NCBI GenBank assembly: GCA_042089915.1
Contig: JBELJZ010000014.1
Coordinates: 1-64,000 of the forward strand
Length of the DNA stretch: 64,000 bases
Reading direction: 5' to 3'
Origin: UBA8752 sp002172485
GTDB taxonomy: Bacteria > Bacteroidota > Bacteroidia > Flavobacteriales_D > Sanyastnellaceae
Shown here: positions 17,040 through 29,000 of the stretch, one piece after another
Layout of the letters: every line of letters begins with the position of its first letter
How positions within the stretch are numbered: position 1 is the first letter of the stretch
Program-made: the position numbers and the translations under genes
Notes under the pieces: model-generated
The model's input: the letters and a program-made list of their open reading frames with translations, nothing else
The model's database searches: none
Told to the model about the DNA's origin: nothing

Positions 17040-20000
17040 TTATTCTGCTCCACATTCAAGGTTGAAGAGGAGCAACAGGTCCAATAGGTCCTGAATGCCC
17101 ACACTTCCACTGAAGTCAAAGTCCCAGCAGATCGGCGCCACGCAGGTGCCGTCATCAAGGTTGGCCAATGGCTGATAGTTCTGCATGGCCGGATCGGTGC
17201 AACCGGTCCAGAGACAGGAGCCATCTTCCACGGTCGCACCTGAATCGAAGTTGATCGCATTCGGGTAGGTGCAACCTTCCGCTCCGCAATCCACGCCCGG
17301 CATGGCACAAGGGTCCACATCCAACTCCTCGAGAGACAGCGGATCGAGGATGCCGCAGCCGCCTGCATCGGTGTTGTAGTACACCAGGAGGTCCGTCAAT
17401 TCGAGGGCACCAATGGAGCCATCGTTGTTGGAGTCCGGACAAGGCGGTGCATCCGTGCAGCCCCCATCATCCACCGTCGCGTAGGTCGTGTAGTTGCGGT
17501 AAAAGTCGACCGTGCACCCAGAGAACTCACAGGAGCCGTCATCGCCCACTGCGACAGGATCGTAGTTGGCGGCCGTCGGGTACGTGCACCCTGGAGCTGC
17601 CCCGCAGGAGCCGTCGTCGTAGACCGCGCCGGGGTTGAAGTTCTCCGCCTCCGGGTTGGTGCACCCACAGAGGGACACCAGCGTATCGGCCATGTCTTCA
17701 CTCGAGAAACTCACCGTCGGACGGATGTCCATCGACGGATCACCGCCCAGGAAGAGTTGGAAGTTGATCGTTCCGGAGAGGATGCCATCGGTGGTGAATT
17801 GACCAATCAACACTTCGAGGTCGTCGCCGGCGATGCCGTTGGTCACGTCGTTGGTGACGAACCATGCGCCGCCTGTGGCGTCATCGATGTCGATGCCGCC
17901 GCCGGAGGAGAAGGCGGCGAGCCAGTTCTGGCCCGGGCTGCTCACGCCGGACACCTCTCCCTCACCGAGTGCGGAGTTCGGAATCTGCTCCACGCCGATG
18001 GTCACCCAGCTGTCATATGGTAGGGACGGAATCACACCGAACAGCAGCGGGTTGATGGCCGAGCCGTAGTTGGAGCCGATCGGGTCCTGGAACCAGGAGG
18101 TCGTCGTGTTGAGGTTCAATGGAAGGCCTCCGTTGCCGAACACACTGGACAGCTTGTCCGAGGCATCCTGAACCGTGATGTACATCCGGTAGGTGGACTG
18201 TCCAGCGAGGTCACCGGAAGTGTGCACCGCGGTGCGCTCCAGCTTGAGGCCATAACCGACACTGTCGCTTTCGAAGGTCAGGAGGCTCGGGCCGGCCACG
18301 ACTTCAGGCTCATAGCATGAGCAGTACTCACAGCTGCCATCGTCGTCTGTCGCGACCGGGCTGAAATTGCAGGCCGCATTGTCCATGCATCCACCCAATT
18401 CATCCTGGTCGCACACCCCGTCACCATCGGCATCGTTCGCGCAATTGCCGAAGCAATCCACTTGGTCGCTGCCGAAAATGTCTTCGGGATAAATGCAGCT
18501 CCCGTCATCGACGTTGAAGCCCCCGCTGAAGTTGCAAGCCGCTGGATCGGTACAGCCCAGGGAAACGAGTTCGCTGCAGGATCCGTCGTCCACATTCGCA
18601 GCCGCATCGTACTCGATGTAGTCCGGGTCGGTACAACCTTCCACGACGAGGGTGGCACAGGAACCGTCGTCCACATCGGCTGTGGCGTCAAATTCGAGGT
18701 AGGCTGGATCAATGCACCCACCGTAGAGGCAGGAATCATCCGCGTCCGTCGCATCCGCGTCGTAGTTCACGGCTTCCACGTCCATGCAACCCGGCATTTC
18801 GTCCTCGTCGCACACGCCGTCACCGTCAAGGTCATTCAGGCATGCACCCGAGCAATCCACGTGGGCCACACCATACAGGTCCACAGGGTATTCACAAGCA
18901 CCCGCCGTATTGGCCAAGGCATTGAAGTTGCAAGCACCGCTGTCCAGACAGCCCACGACCACCGGTGTCACACAAGAACCATCGTCCGTGTTGGCGTCCG
19001 CATTGAACTCCAGGTATCCAGCATCGGTGCAGCCCAAGACGACCAGGGTGGCGCATGAACCGTCATCCACATTGGCCTCCGCGAAATACTCCGTGTAGGT
19101 CGGGTCCATGCAGCCTTCGATGACCGGGGTCATGCAACTGCCATCGAACACATTGGCCTCGGGATCGAACTCCAAGAAATTGGCGTCCGTACAGCCCTCC
19201 ACGACTGGAGTCACACAGGAGCCATCCTCGATGTTGGCCTCGGGGTTGAACTCCAAGAAAGCGTTGTCCATGCAGCCCTCCACGATGAGGGTCACACAAG
19301 AACCATCGTCCACGTCTGCGGTGGCATCGTACTCCATGTAAGCCGCATCCAGACAGCCTCCGTAAAGGCAGCCTCCATTGTTCACATTGGCCTGCGGGTC
19401 ATAGTTGGCGGCATCCGCGTCGGTGCAGCCTGTGTAAATGCAGAATCCACTGTCCACATTGGCGCCGGGGTCGAAGTTGTCCGCCTCAGTGTCCGTGCAG
19501 CCCAGATACTGGCAATCCCCGCTGTCGAAGTTGGCCGTCGGGTCGTAGTTGTCGGCCTCGGGATCGAGACATCCCAAGAACAAGCAGGAACCGTCATCCA
19601 CATTGGCGAAGTCGTCAAAGTTGATGGCCGTGGTGTCCGTGCAGCCGAGGTATTCGCAGCTGTTGTCCTCTAGGTTGGCGTCTGCGTCGTAATTGTCTGC
19701 AAAGGGGTCGGTACAACCCGGGTATTGACAGTCCCCGCTGTCGAAGTTGGCCTCAGGATCGAAGTTGGACGCCGCCGGGTCCAGGCAACCGAGGAACAAG
19801 CAAGAACCGTCATCCACATTGGCGAAATCGTCAAAGTTGACGGCCGTGGAGTCCGTGCAGCCGAAGTATTCACAGCTGTTGTCCTCCAGATTGGCCGCTG
19901 CATCGTAGTTGTCTGCGAAGGGGTCCGTGCAGCCTGGGTAGGTGCAACTGCCGTCGTCCACATTGGCTTCCGCATCGTAGTTGGACGCCTCCACGTCCAG

Positions 20001-23000
20001 ACAACCGAAATACTCGCAGGAACCGTCGTCGCTGTTGGCGCCCGCATCGTAGTTGTCCGCCTCCACATCGGTGCAGCCGAAGTAGATGCAGGAACCGTCA
20101 TCGCTGTTCGCGCCCGCATCGTAGTTGTCCGCTTCCGAGTCGATGCAGCCGAAGTACAGGCAGGAGCCGTCGTCGCTGTTGGCCGTGGCGTCGTAGTTGT
20201 CCGCCTCGGCGTCCGTGCAGCCGAAGTACAGGCAAGAGCCATCGTCGCTGTTGGCACCGGCGTCATAGTTGTCTGCCTCCACATCCGTGCAGCCGAAGTA
20301 GATGCAGGAACCGTCATCGCTGTTGGCGCCCGCGTCGAAGTTGTCCGCATCCGCATCGGTACAGCCGAGGTAGATGCAAGAGCCGTCGTCGCTGTTGGCC
20401 GCGGCCTCGAAGTTGTCCGCCTGGGCGTCCGTACAGCCGAAGTAGAGGCAAGAGCCGTCGTCGGTGTTGGCTTCCGCGTCGAAGTTGTCGGCCTCGGGGT
20501 CAATGCAACCAGCGACTTCGCAAGTGCCATCGTCATCCGTAGCCAGGGCGTCAAAGTTCAGCGCCTCCGGATTGGTGCAACCCGGCACTTCGTCCTCGTC
20601 GCACACGCCGTCCCCGTCGACATCGCTCAAGCAGGCGCCATCGCAGTCCACGTAGTCCAGTCCGTACACATCCACCGGATAGCTGCAACTGCCGTCATCC
20701 TGGGTGGCATCGGCGTCGTAGTCGCAGGCCGCCTCATCCGTGCAACCCAGGCAGGACACGTAATCGCAGGAATCGTCCTCCACGTTGGCCGCGGCATCAA
20801 AGTTGCAGGCCGTCTCGTCCATGCAACCGAAGTAGATGCAAGAGCCATCGTCCACGTTGGCGATGTCATTGAAGTTGTCGGCCTCCACATCGGTGCAACC
20901 GGAGTACAAGCAACCGCCATCGTCGGCATTGGCCAGCGCATCATAGTTGTCCGCCACGGGATCCGTGCAACCGAGATACAGGCAGTCGCCATTGTCGAAG
21001 GCCGCGTCCGGATTGTAATTGTCCGCGGTGGGGTCCATGCAGCCCACGAGCAAGCAAGTGCCGTTGTCGACTGTCGCCAAGAAGTTGTAGTTCAAGGCTG
21101 CAGGATCGGTGCATCCTTCGATGATGCAGGAACCATCATTGTAGGTCGCCGTCGGATCGTAATTCGACGCGAACGGCAACGTGCAGCCTCCAAAGATGCA
21201 GGTGCCGTTGTCGATGTTGGCGTCGGCATTGTAGTTGTCGGCCGCCGGGTTCATGCAGCCGAGGACAATGCAGGTGCCGTTGTCCACAGTCGCCGTAGCG
21301 CTGTAATTGATCGCCAGCGGATTCATGCATCCTGCGATGACACAGCTTCCATCATCCTCCACCGCATTGGCGTCGAAGTTGACCGCCAAGGGGTTGGTAC
21401 AACCGAAGACCTGGCAAGTGTTGTTGTCCAAGGTGGCGTCGGGGTCGTAGTTGACCGCATTCGGGTCCGTGCAACCGAGCAGGATACAGGAACCGTCATC
21501 CACATCGGCCAGTGCACTGTAGTTGATGGCGAGCGGGTTGGTGCAGCCCCCGAAGGTGCACGTGCCGATTTCTATGTTGGCCTCGGGGTTGTAGTTCGCA
21601 GCTGTCGGATAGGTACACCCTGAGATCACACAGGAACCGTCCTCGATCAAAGCCGTTTCGTCATAGTTGTCCGCCTCGGGGTTGGTGCACCCCGTGCAGG
21701 ATTGGGACTCACAAGACCCATCGTCGTCCGTGGCGTCTGCATCGAAGTTGCAGGCCGATTCATTCGTACAACCGGCCACTTCGGCCTCGTCGCACACGCC
21801 GTCGCCATCCACATCGGACAAGCAGGCCCCCGTGCAATCCACGTAATCCACTCCGAACTCGTCGTTCGGAAAGCTGCAAGAGCCATCGTCTTCATTGGCG
21901 GCCGGATCGTAGTTGCAAGCGCCCATTTGGGTACAGCCACCGTACAGGCAAGAGCCATCGTCGCTGTTCGCGCCAGCGTCGAAGTTGTCCGCTTGCTCGT
22001 CCGTGCAGCCGAGGTATTCACAGCTGTCGTCGGCGTTGTTGGCCGCCGCATTGTAGTTGTCTGCTTCCACATCGGTGCAACCGCTGATGACGCAGGTCCC
22101 ATTGTCAACATTGGCGGTGCTGTCGAAGTTGTCCGCATCCGGGTTCGTGCAACCGGGGAACAGGCAGGAACCATCATCGCTGTTGGCGCCCGGAGAGTAG
22201 TTCGCCGCAGACGCATCCGTGCAACCTTCGAACAGGCAAGAGCCATCGTCCGTCGTGGCCGTCGGATTGTAGTTCGCAGCCGAAGGAGACGTGCAACCGG
22301 CATAATCACAGGAACCGTCGTTCGTATTGGCGAGGGCGTCGTAGTTGCCGGCCAGCGGATCGGTGCAACCGAAGAAGATGCAGGATCCGTCGAAGACTGA
22401 GGCCTGGGGATCAAAGTTGTCTGCGGCGGGGTCCGTACAACCGCTGTACACGCAGCTCTCGTCGTCCACATCCGCATCCGCATCGTAGTTGTCGGCCTCC
22501 GGATCGGTACAACCGGGGTACTGGCAACTGCCGTCGTCGTAGGCCGCATCCAGATCGGGATTCAAGGCATTCGGATCGGTACAGCCACAGTCCGGCGTAC
22601 CGAAAGTGGCCACATAGCGCAGGTCCATCTCGGTGTCCCCCTCGGGGAAGACCTGGATGCGCATGGAACCGCTCAGCTGGCCGTCCGTGGTGAATTGACC
22701 GAGCAGCACACGCTGGTCGTCGCCAGCCACACCATTGACCGCGCTGTTGAGTACGTACCAACCGCCGCCGGTGCCGTCGTTGACGAGGATGTCTGCCCCG
22801 TCTTCGAAGGCCACCGTCCAACTCGGAGACACACCGGAGACCGTCGCAGCGTCTTCCTCATTCTGGCTCGCCTCCGCCTTGCGGTCGAGGCCCACCGTCA
22901 CCCAACTGTCGTAGGCCAAATCGGGCACGATGCCGAGCAACAAGTCAGAAATGCCGGAAGGCGTGGCGCCCCCGATCGGGCTCTGCCAGAACGTGCCGGT

Positions 23001-26000
23001 CGTGCTGACCTCGAGCTCCGTTCCGGCCAAACCGGTCACCGCGCTCACAAAGTCCGTCGGTCCATCCGTGGTCGCATACAGGCGGTACGTGGTGAAGCCC
23101 GGAACGCCATCTTCGGCGACCACCTCCAGTTCCACGCCATAGCCTTCCGTATCGGAACCGGTGAGGAAGCAGGAACAGAAGTCACAGCTGCCATCCTCAT
23201 CGGATGCCGTCGGGTCATAGTTGCACGCTGCGTCGTCGGTGCACCCGAAGACCGGCTCGTCAAATGCATTGCAGATGCCGTCGCCGTCGGTGTCCTCGAG
23301 GCAGTTGCCATCGCAGTCGTATTCGGGCTGGGCGTAAATGCAGGTTCCGCTTTCCACGGTCACCAAGGCGTCATAGTTGCACGCCGCCGCATCCATACAT
23401 CCGGCACAGCTGACGTACTCGCAGCTGCCGTCGTTCTGGGTGGCTTCCGCATCGTAGTTGCAGGCGTCCTCGAGGGTACAACCACCGCAGCTGGCGAATT
23501 CACAAGAGCCATCGTCCAGGGTGGCCACCTCATCGAGGTTGCATGCGGAGGGATCGATACAGCCCGACACTTCCAACTCATCGCACAGGCCGTTGCCGTT
23601 GACATCGTTGAGGCAGTTGCCGTCGCAATCGAGGTAGTCCACTCCGAACTGGTCCTCCGCGGAGAGGCAGGTCAGCGGCAAGGTGGCGTCCGCATCGTAG
23701 TTGCAGGCGCCTTCCTCCATGCATCCGGCACAGCTCTCGTATTCGCAGTCGTTGACCGGATCGCCGAAGTTGCAGGCGAATTCAAACGTGCAGCCCGTGC
23801 TGGACACCGCAGGCGAAACACCGCCGTAAGTGCATCCGGCCACGAGGAAGTCGCTCACACCGTCCGTGTAGTTGTCCGCAGCAGGGTCGCCGCAACAGGA
23901 CTCGAAATCACAGCTGGACGGATCGAAGACCGTGGCCTCCGGGTCGTAGTTGCAGGCAAACGTGACCATGCAGCCGGCACAGCTGGTGAATTCACAACTG
24001 CCGTCGTCGTAGTTCGCGCCTGGGGTAAAGTTGCAGGCCTCGGTGTCGAGACAGCCTGCATAGAGACAACTGCCGTCGTTGAAGTCGGCCTGCACGTCAA
24101 AGTTCACAGCCGTCACATCGGTACAGCCTCCAAAGACACAACTTCCATCGTCTTGCGTCGCAGCAGGATCGAAGTTGGACGCGGCCGCATCGATACAGCC
24201 CACGCAGGACATCCACTCACAGCTGCCGTTGTTCTCCGTGGCCGCGGTGTCGTAGTTGCACGCACTTGGCGCCGTACAACCCGGCACTTCGAATTCATCG
24301 CAAATGCCATCTCCGTCGTAGTCCTGGTTGCAGTAGCCGAAGCAATTGTAGCCGGGGTCCGCAAAGACGCAGGTGCCATCGTCGGTGTCGGCGTTCTCGT
24401 CGTAGTTGCACGCTGCTGGATCCACACAGCCGGCGTACAGGCAACTTCCGTCGTCCGTGGAGGCCGTGGGCACATAGTTGTAGGCCGCCTCATCGGTACA
24501 GCCACCATACGCGCAGCTGCCGTCGTCGACATTGGCGCCGGGCGAGAAGTTGTCGGCGTCCGGATCGGTGCAGCCCTCATACTCGCACAGTCCGTTGGGC
24601 AGCGTCGCCGAAGCGTCGTAGTTGTCCGCCGTCGGATCCGTGCAGCCTGCGCAAGACGTGTAGTCGCAAATCACCCCACCGTCCGTGGCATCGGGATTGT
24701 AGTTGCATGCACCCGGCACGAGACATCCTGCCACCTCATCGGGGTTGCAGATGCCATCGCCGTCGGTGTCGAGCAGGCAGTTGCCGTCACAGTCCACGCT
24801 CGCCGTGGCCGGATAGGTGCAAGAGCCGTCGTCCGTGTTGGCGTTCTCGTTGAAGTTGCACGCCGCGTCGTCCGTGCAACCGAGATAGGCACAGCTTCCG
24901 TCTTCGGTGTTGGCCGTGGCGTCATAATTGCTCGCCGTCGGGTCCAGACAGCCGAGGTAAATGCAGTTGGCGTCGCTGTTGGCCTGCGGATCGTAGTTGT
25001 CCGCCTCCGGATCGGTGCAGCCCGTGAACAGGCAGCTTCCGTCGTTGGCATTGGCCGCCGCATCATAGTTGTCCGCCGCCGGGTTGGTGCAACCGAGGTA
25101 AATGCAGTTGGCGTCGACGTTGGCCTGCGGGTCGTAGTTGTCCGCATCCGGATCGGTGCAGCCGCTGAAGGCACAGCTGCCATCGTCCACGTTGGCCCCG
25201 GCGTCGAAGTTGTCGGCCGCCACATTGGTGCAGCCGAGGTATTCGCAGAGGTCGTTGTTTTCCAACAGGGCCGACGGGTCGTAGTTGTCCGCCTCCGGAT
25301 CATAGCAACCCGCACAAGACAGGTACTCGCAGGAGCCGTCGTCGTCCGTTGCGCCGTCGTAATTGCACGCCATCAAATCGGTGCAACCCGGCACCTCGCT
25401 GGCATCACAAATGCCGTCGCCATCGGCATCCGCCAGGCATTGACCATCGCAATCGTATTCGTCGCTTCCGTAGATGTCCGCGGCAAACTCACAGCTGCCG
25501 TCATCGGTCAGGGCCGTGGCGTCGTAGTTGCACGCCGCCTCGTCCGTGCAGCCGAGGAACTCGCAGGAGCCATTGTTCAGCGTGGCCTCCGGATTGTAGT
25601 TGGATGCCGTTTCGTCCGTGCATCCGGGCACCACGCAGGAGCCGTCGTCGATGGACGCGAGTGGGTCGTAGTTGCTGGCCGCGGAATTGGTGCAACCCGA
25701 GAAAATACAGGAGCCATCGTTCTCGGTAGCCTGCGGGTTGTAGTTCTCCGCAGCCACAATCGTACAACCGGGCACGATGCAAGAGCCATCGTTGAAGTTG
25801 GCCCCGGCGTCATAGTTGTATGCATTCGGGTTGGTGCATCCCGGGAAAATGCAGGAGTCGTCGTCCGTGTTGGCCGTGGAGTCGTAGTTGAAGGCACTGG
25901 AATCCGTACAACCGAGGAATTGGCAGGAGCCATCGTCCTCCGTGGCCTCCGGGTTGAAGTTGTCCGCCGCGAAATCCGTACATCCGGCGATGAAACAGCT

Positions 26001-29000
26001 GCCATCGTCGTATTCCGCCGTGGCATCGTAGTTGTCGGAAGCTGCGTTGGTGCAGCCGCACACCGGACCAGGGGTGCCGGCGAGGTCTGCGGTGGAGAAA
26101 CTGGCCGTGACGCGCACATCGTTCTCACCGTCTCCTTGGATGAAGACCTGATAGTTCAACGTTCCGGTCAACGTACCGGATGTTGTGAATTGGCCGATCA
26201 AGGCGGTGAAATCGTCACCGGCGATGCCGTTGGTGTAGACATTGGTCACGAACCAGGCGCCCCCAACAGGGTCGTCCATGACGATGTCGCCCCCCGAATC
26301 GAAGCTGACGATCCAATTCTGGTTGGGGCTCTGGGCACTCTGGATGGCCCCCTCCCCTGCGCCGGCATCCGGTGTGCCGGACATACCGATGGTGACCCAG
26401 GAATCATAAGCGAGCTCCGGGAATGCCGCAAAGAGCAGCGGGTTCACTCCACTGGAGAACGTGCCTCCAAGCGGGTCCTGATAAAACGTCGTGGTCGTCG
26501 CCACCTCCAAAGGCAACTCCTCATTGCCATACACACTCGACAACACGTCGTCTGCATGCGGCACCGTGGCCAACACGCGCCAAGTCGTGGTGCCCGCGAG
26601 GGTGCCGGAGGTGTGGTCTGCCACGCGCTCGAGGCGCAGGCCATAACCGACCTCGTTGGTCTCGTAATCGAAGCTGTTCAATCCAGCCTCGCCTTCTTCG
26701 GCGCAGGAGCAGTACTCGCAGCTGCCATCGTCCTCCGTCATCGCCGGATTGTAGTTGCAAGCGATCGGATCGACGCAACCACTGAATTCATCTTCATCAC
26801 AAACGCCATCGCCATCGGCATCGCTCAGGCAATTGCCATCGCAGTCCACGTGAGAAACCGCGGGGTAGGTGCACGACCCGTCGTCCACATCGGCATCCGC
26901 ATTGAAGTTGCAAGCCTCCGTGTCGACGCAACCGCTGTACTGACAGGAACCGTCTTCGATGGAAGCCAGCACGTCGAAGTTGATTGCAGCGGGGTCCATA
27001 CAACCGGAATACACACAGCTTCCGTCGGGCACGTTGGCGCCAGCATCATAGTTGTCCGCCGCTTCATCCATACAGCCTGGGAACGTACAAGACCCGTCGT
27101 CCACATCCGCGTCCGCGTTGTAGTTGGAGGCCGTGGCGTCCGTGCAGCCTGCATATTGGCAAGACCCGTCGTCCACGTTGGCATCGGCATCGTAGTTCAA
27201 CGCACCACTGTCCAAACAGCCCGGGAACAGGCAAGATCCATCGTCATCGTTGGCCGTGGCATTGTAGTTGATCGCTTCTGCGTCCGTACAACCGGGGTAC
27301 AAGCAAGACCCGTCGTCCACGTTGGCCGTCGCATCGTAGTTGGACGCCTCCGGATCCAGACAGCCTTCGAGGATGCACGAACCGTCGTCGGCATTGGCCG
27401 TAGGGTCATAGTTGGTGGCCGCCTCGTTGGTACAACCCGGAAAAATGCAAGAGCCATCGTCAGTGTTGGCGTCCGGATCGAAGTTGCTCGCCACCGGCAC
27501 CGTACATCCGTAGTAGATGCAGGAGCCGTCGTTCATGTTGGCCTGAGGATCGTAGTTGTCGGCCTCGGGATCAAGACAACCCAGGTACATGCAGCCACCG
27601 TCGTCGGCGTTGGCGGTGGCATCGAAGTTGTCTGCCTCCGGATCGATACAACCGTAGTAGATGCAGGAGCCGTCGTCCGTGTTGGCGGTCGGATCGTAGT
27701 TGTCCGCGTCAGCATACGTACAGCCGCTGAGGATGCAGGTTCCGTTGTTCTGGTTGGCCTCCGGATCGTAGTTGTCCGCAGTGGGGTTGGTGCAACCCGG
27801 CACAATGCAAGTGCCATCGTCCACGTTGGCGCCGCCGTCGTAGTTCAGTGCATTGGGGTTGGTGCAACCGGAGAAGGCACAGGTGCCATCCTCAAAGTCG
27901 GCGTTGGCATCGTAGTTGTCGGCCGCGGGGTCGGTGCAGCCGCAAGCATTGCCCCCACCGCCTGCGCCGGTGCTGATGACCATGGTGGCTTCGGGCTCAC
28001 CGAGTCCTTCCGTGGTGAAGGTGAATGCGGCGCGCTGCTCGTCACTGCCTGCACCGAGGGGGAAAGCTTGGATGGGGAATGTGCCACTGACCACGCCATC
28101 GGTGGTGAACTGCGCCACGAGAACCCGGAGGTCGGCATCTGGCACGCCATTGAGGTTGGAGGACGTCACAAACCAAGCGCCGCCCACGATGTCGTCGATG
28201 CGGATTTCGCCGCCGGCGTCAAACCCGGCGATCCAGTTCTGATTGGGGCTCTGGGCACTTTGGATGTTGCTGTATCCCGCCGTCGGCGTACCGTCCAATC
28301 CAATGGTCACCCAGCTGTCGTAGGCGAGGTCCGGGAATGCGCCGAGAAGCAAGGGATTCACGCCGGTTCCAAAAGTGCTTCCGAAATCGTCCTGGTAGAA
28401 CGACGTCGACGTTGCGATGACCATGGGGTTGGCCGCATTGCCATAGCAAGAGCTGAGCAGGTCGGACGCATCGTTGAGCACCACGTACATCCGATATGTG
28501 GACATGCCCGCAAGGACGCCGTCGGTGTGCGTGGTCACCCACTCCACGTCGAAGGCATAACCTGCCGTATCGTCAGTGAACGTCACCGAGGTCAGCGTGT
28601 CACCATCGACATACGTCGTGTCGGGCGCACCGCCACCGCTACAAGTGCAGTAATCGCAGGTGCCGTCCTCTTCCGTAGCGCTGGGGTTGTAATTGCAGGC
28701 CATCATGTCCATGCAGCCGGCCAGCTCGAGTTCGTCACACGTGCCATCGCCGTCGGCATCGTTGAGGCAGTTCCCCGCGCAATCGAGGTAATCCACGCCC
28801 CAAGTATCGAACGCATCCTCGCAGGAGCCATCATCGATGTCGGCACCGGCGTCGTAATTGCACGCCACGGGGTCGGTACAGCCGCTGTATACACAGGTGC
28901 CGTCATCCGTGTTGGCATCTGCATCGTAGTTGGCCGCCTCGGGGTCCACGCATCCGGGGAAAATGCAGGAGCCATCGTCGTCATTGGCACCAACGTCGTA

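Noticed and set aside
19999..20503. Evenly spaced repeats that might be a CRISPR array
   Set aside because: The 72-bp units are contiguous coding repeats in one frame with no unique spacers, and no cas genes are present.
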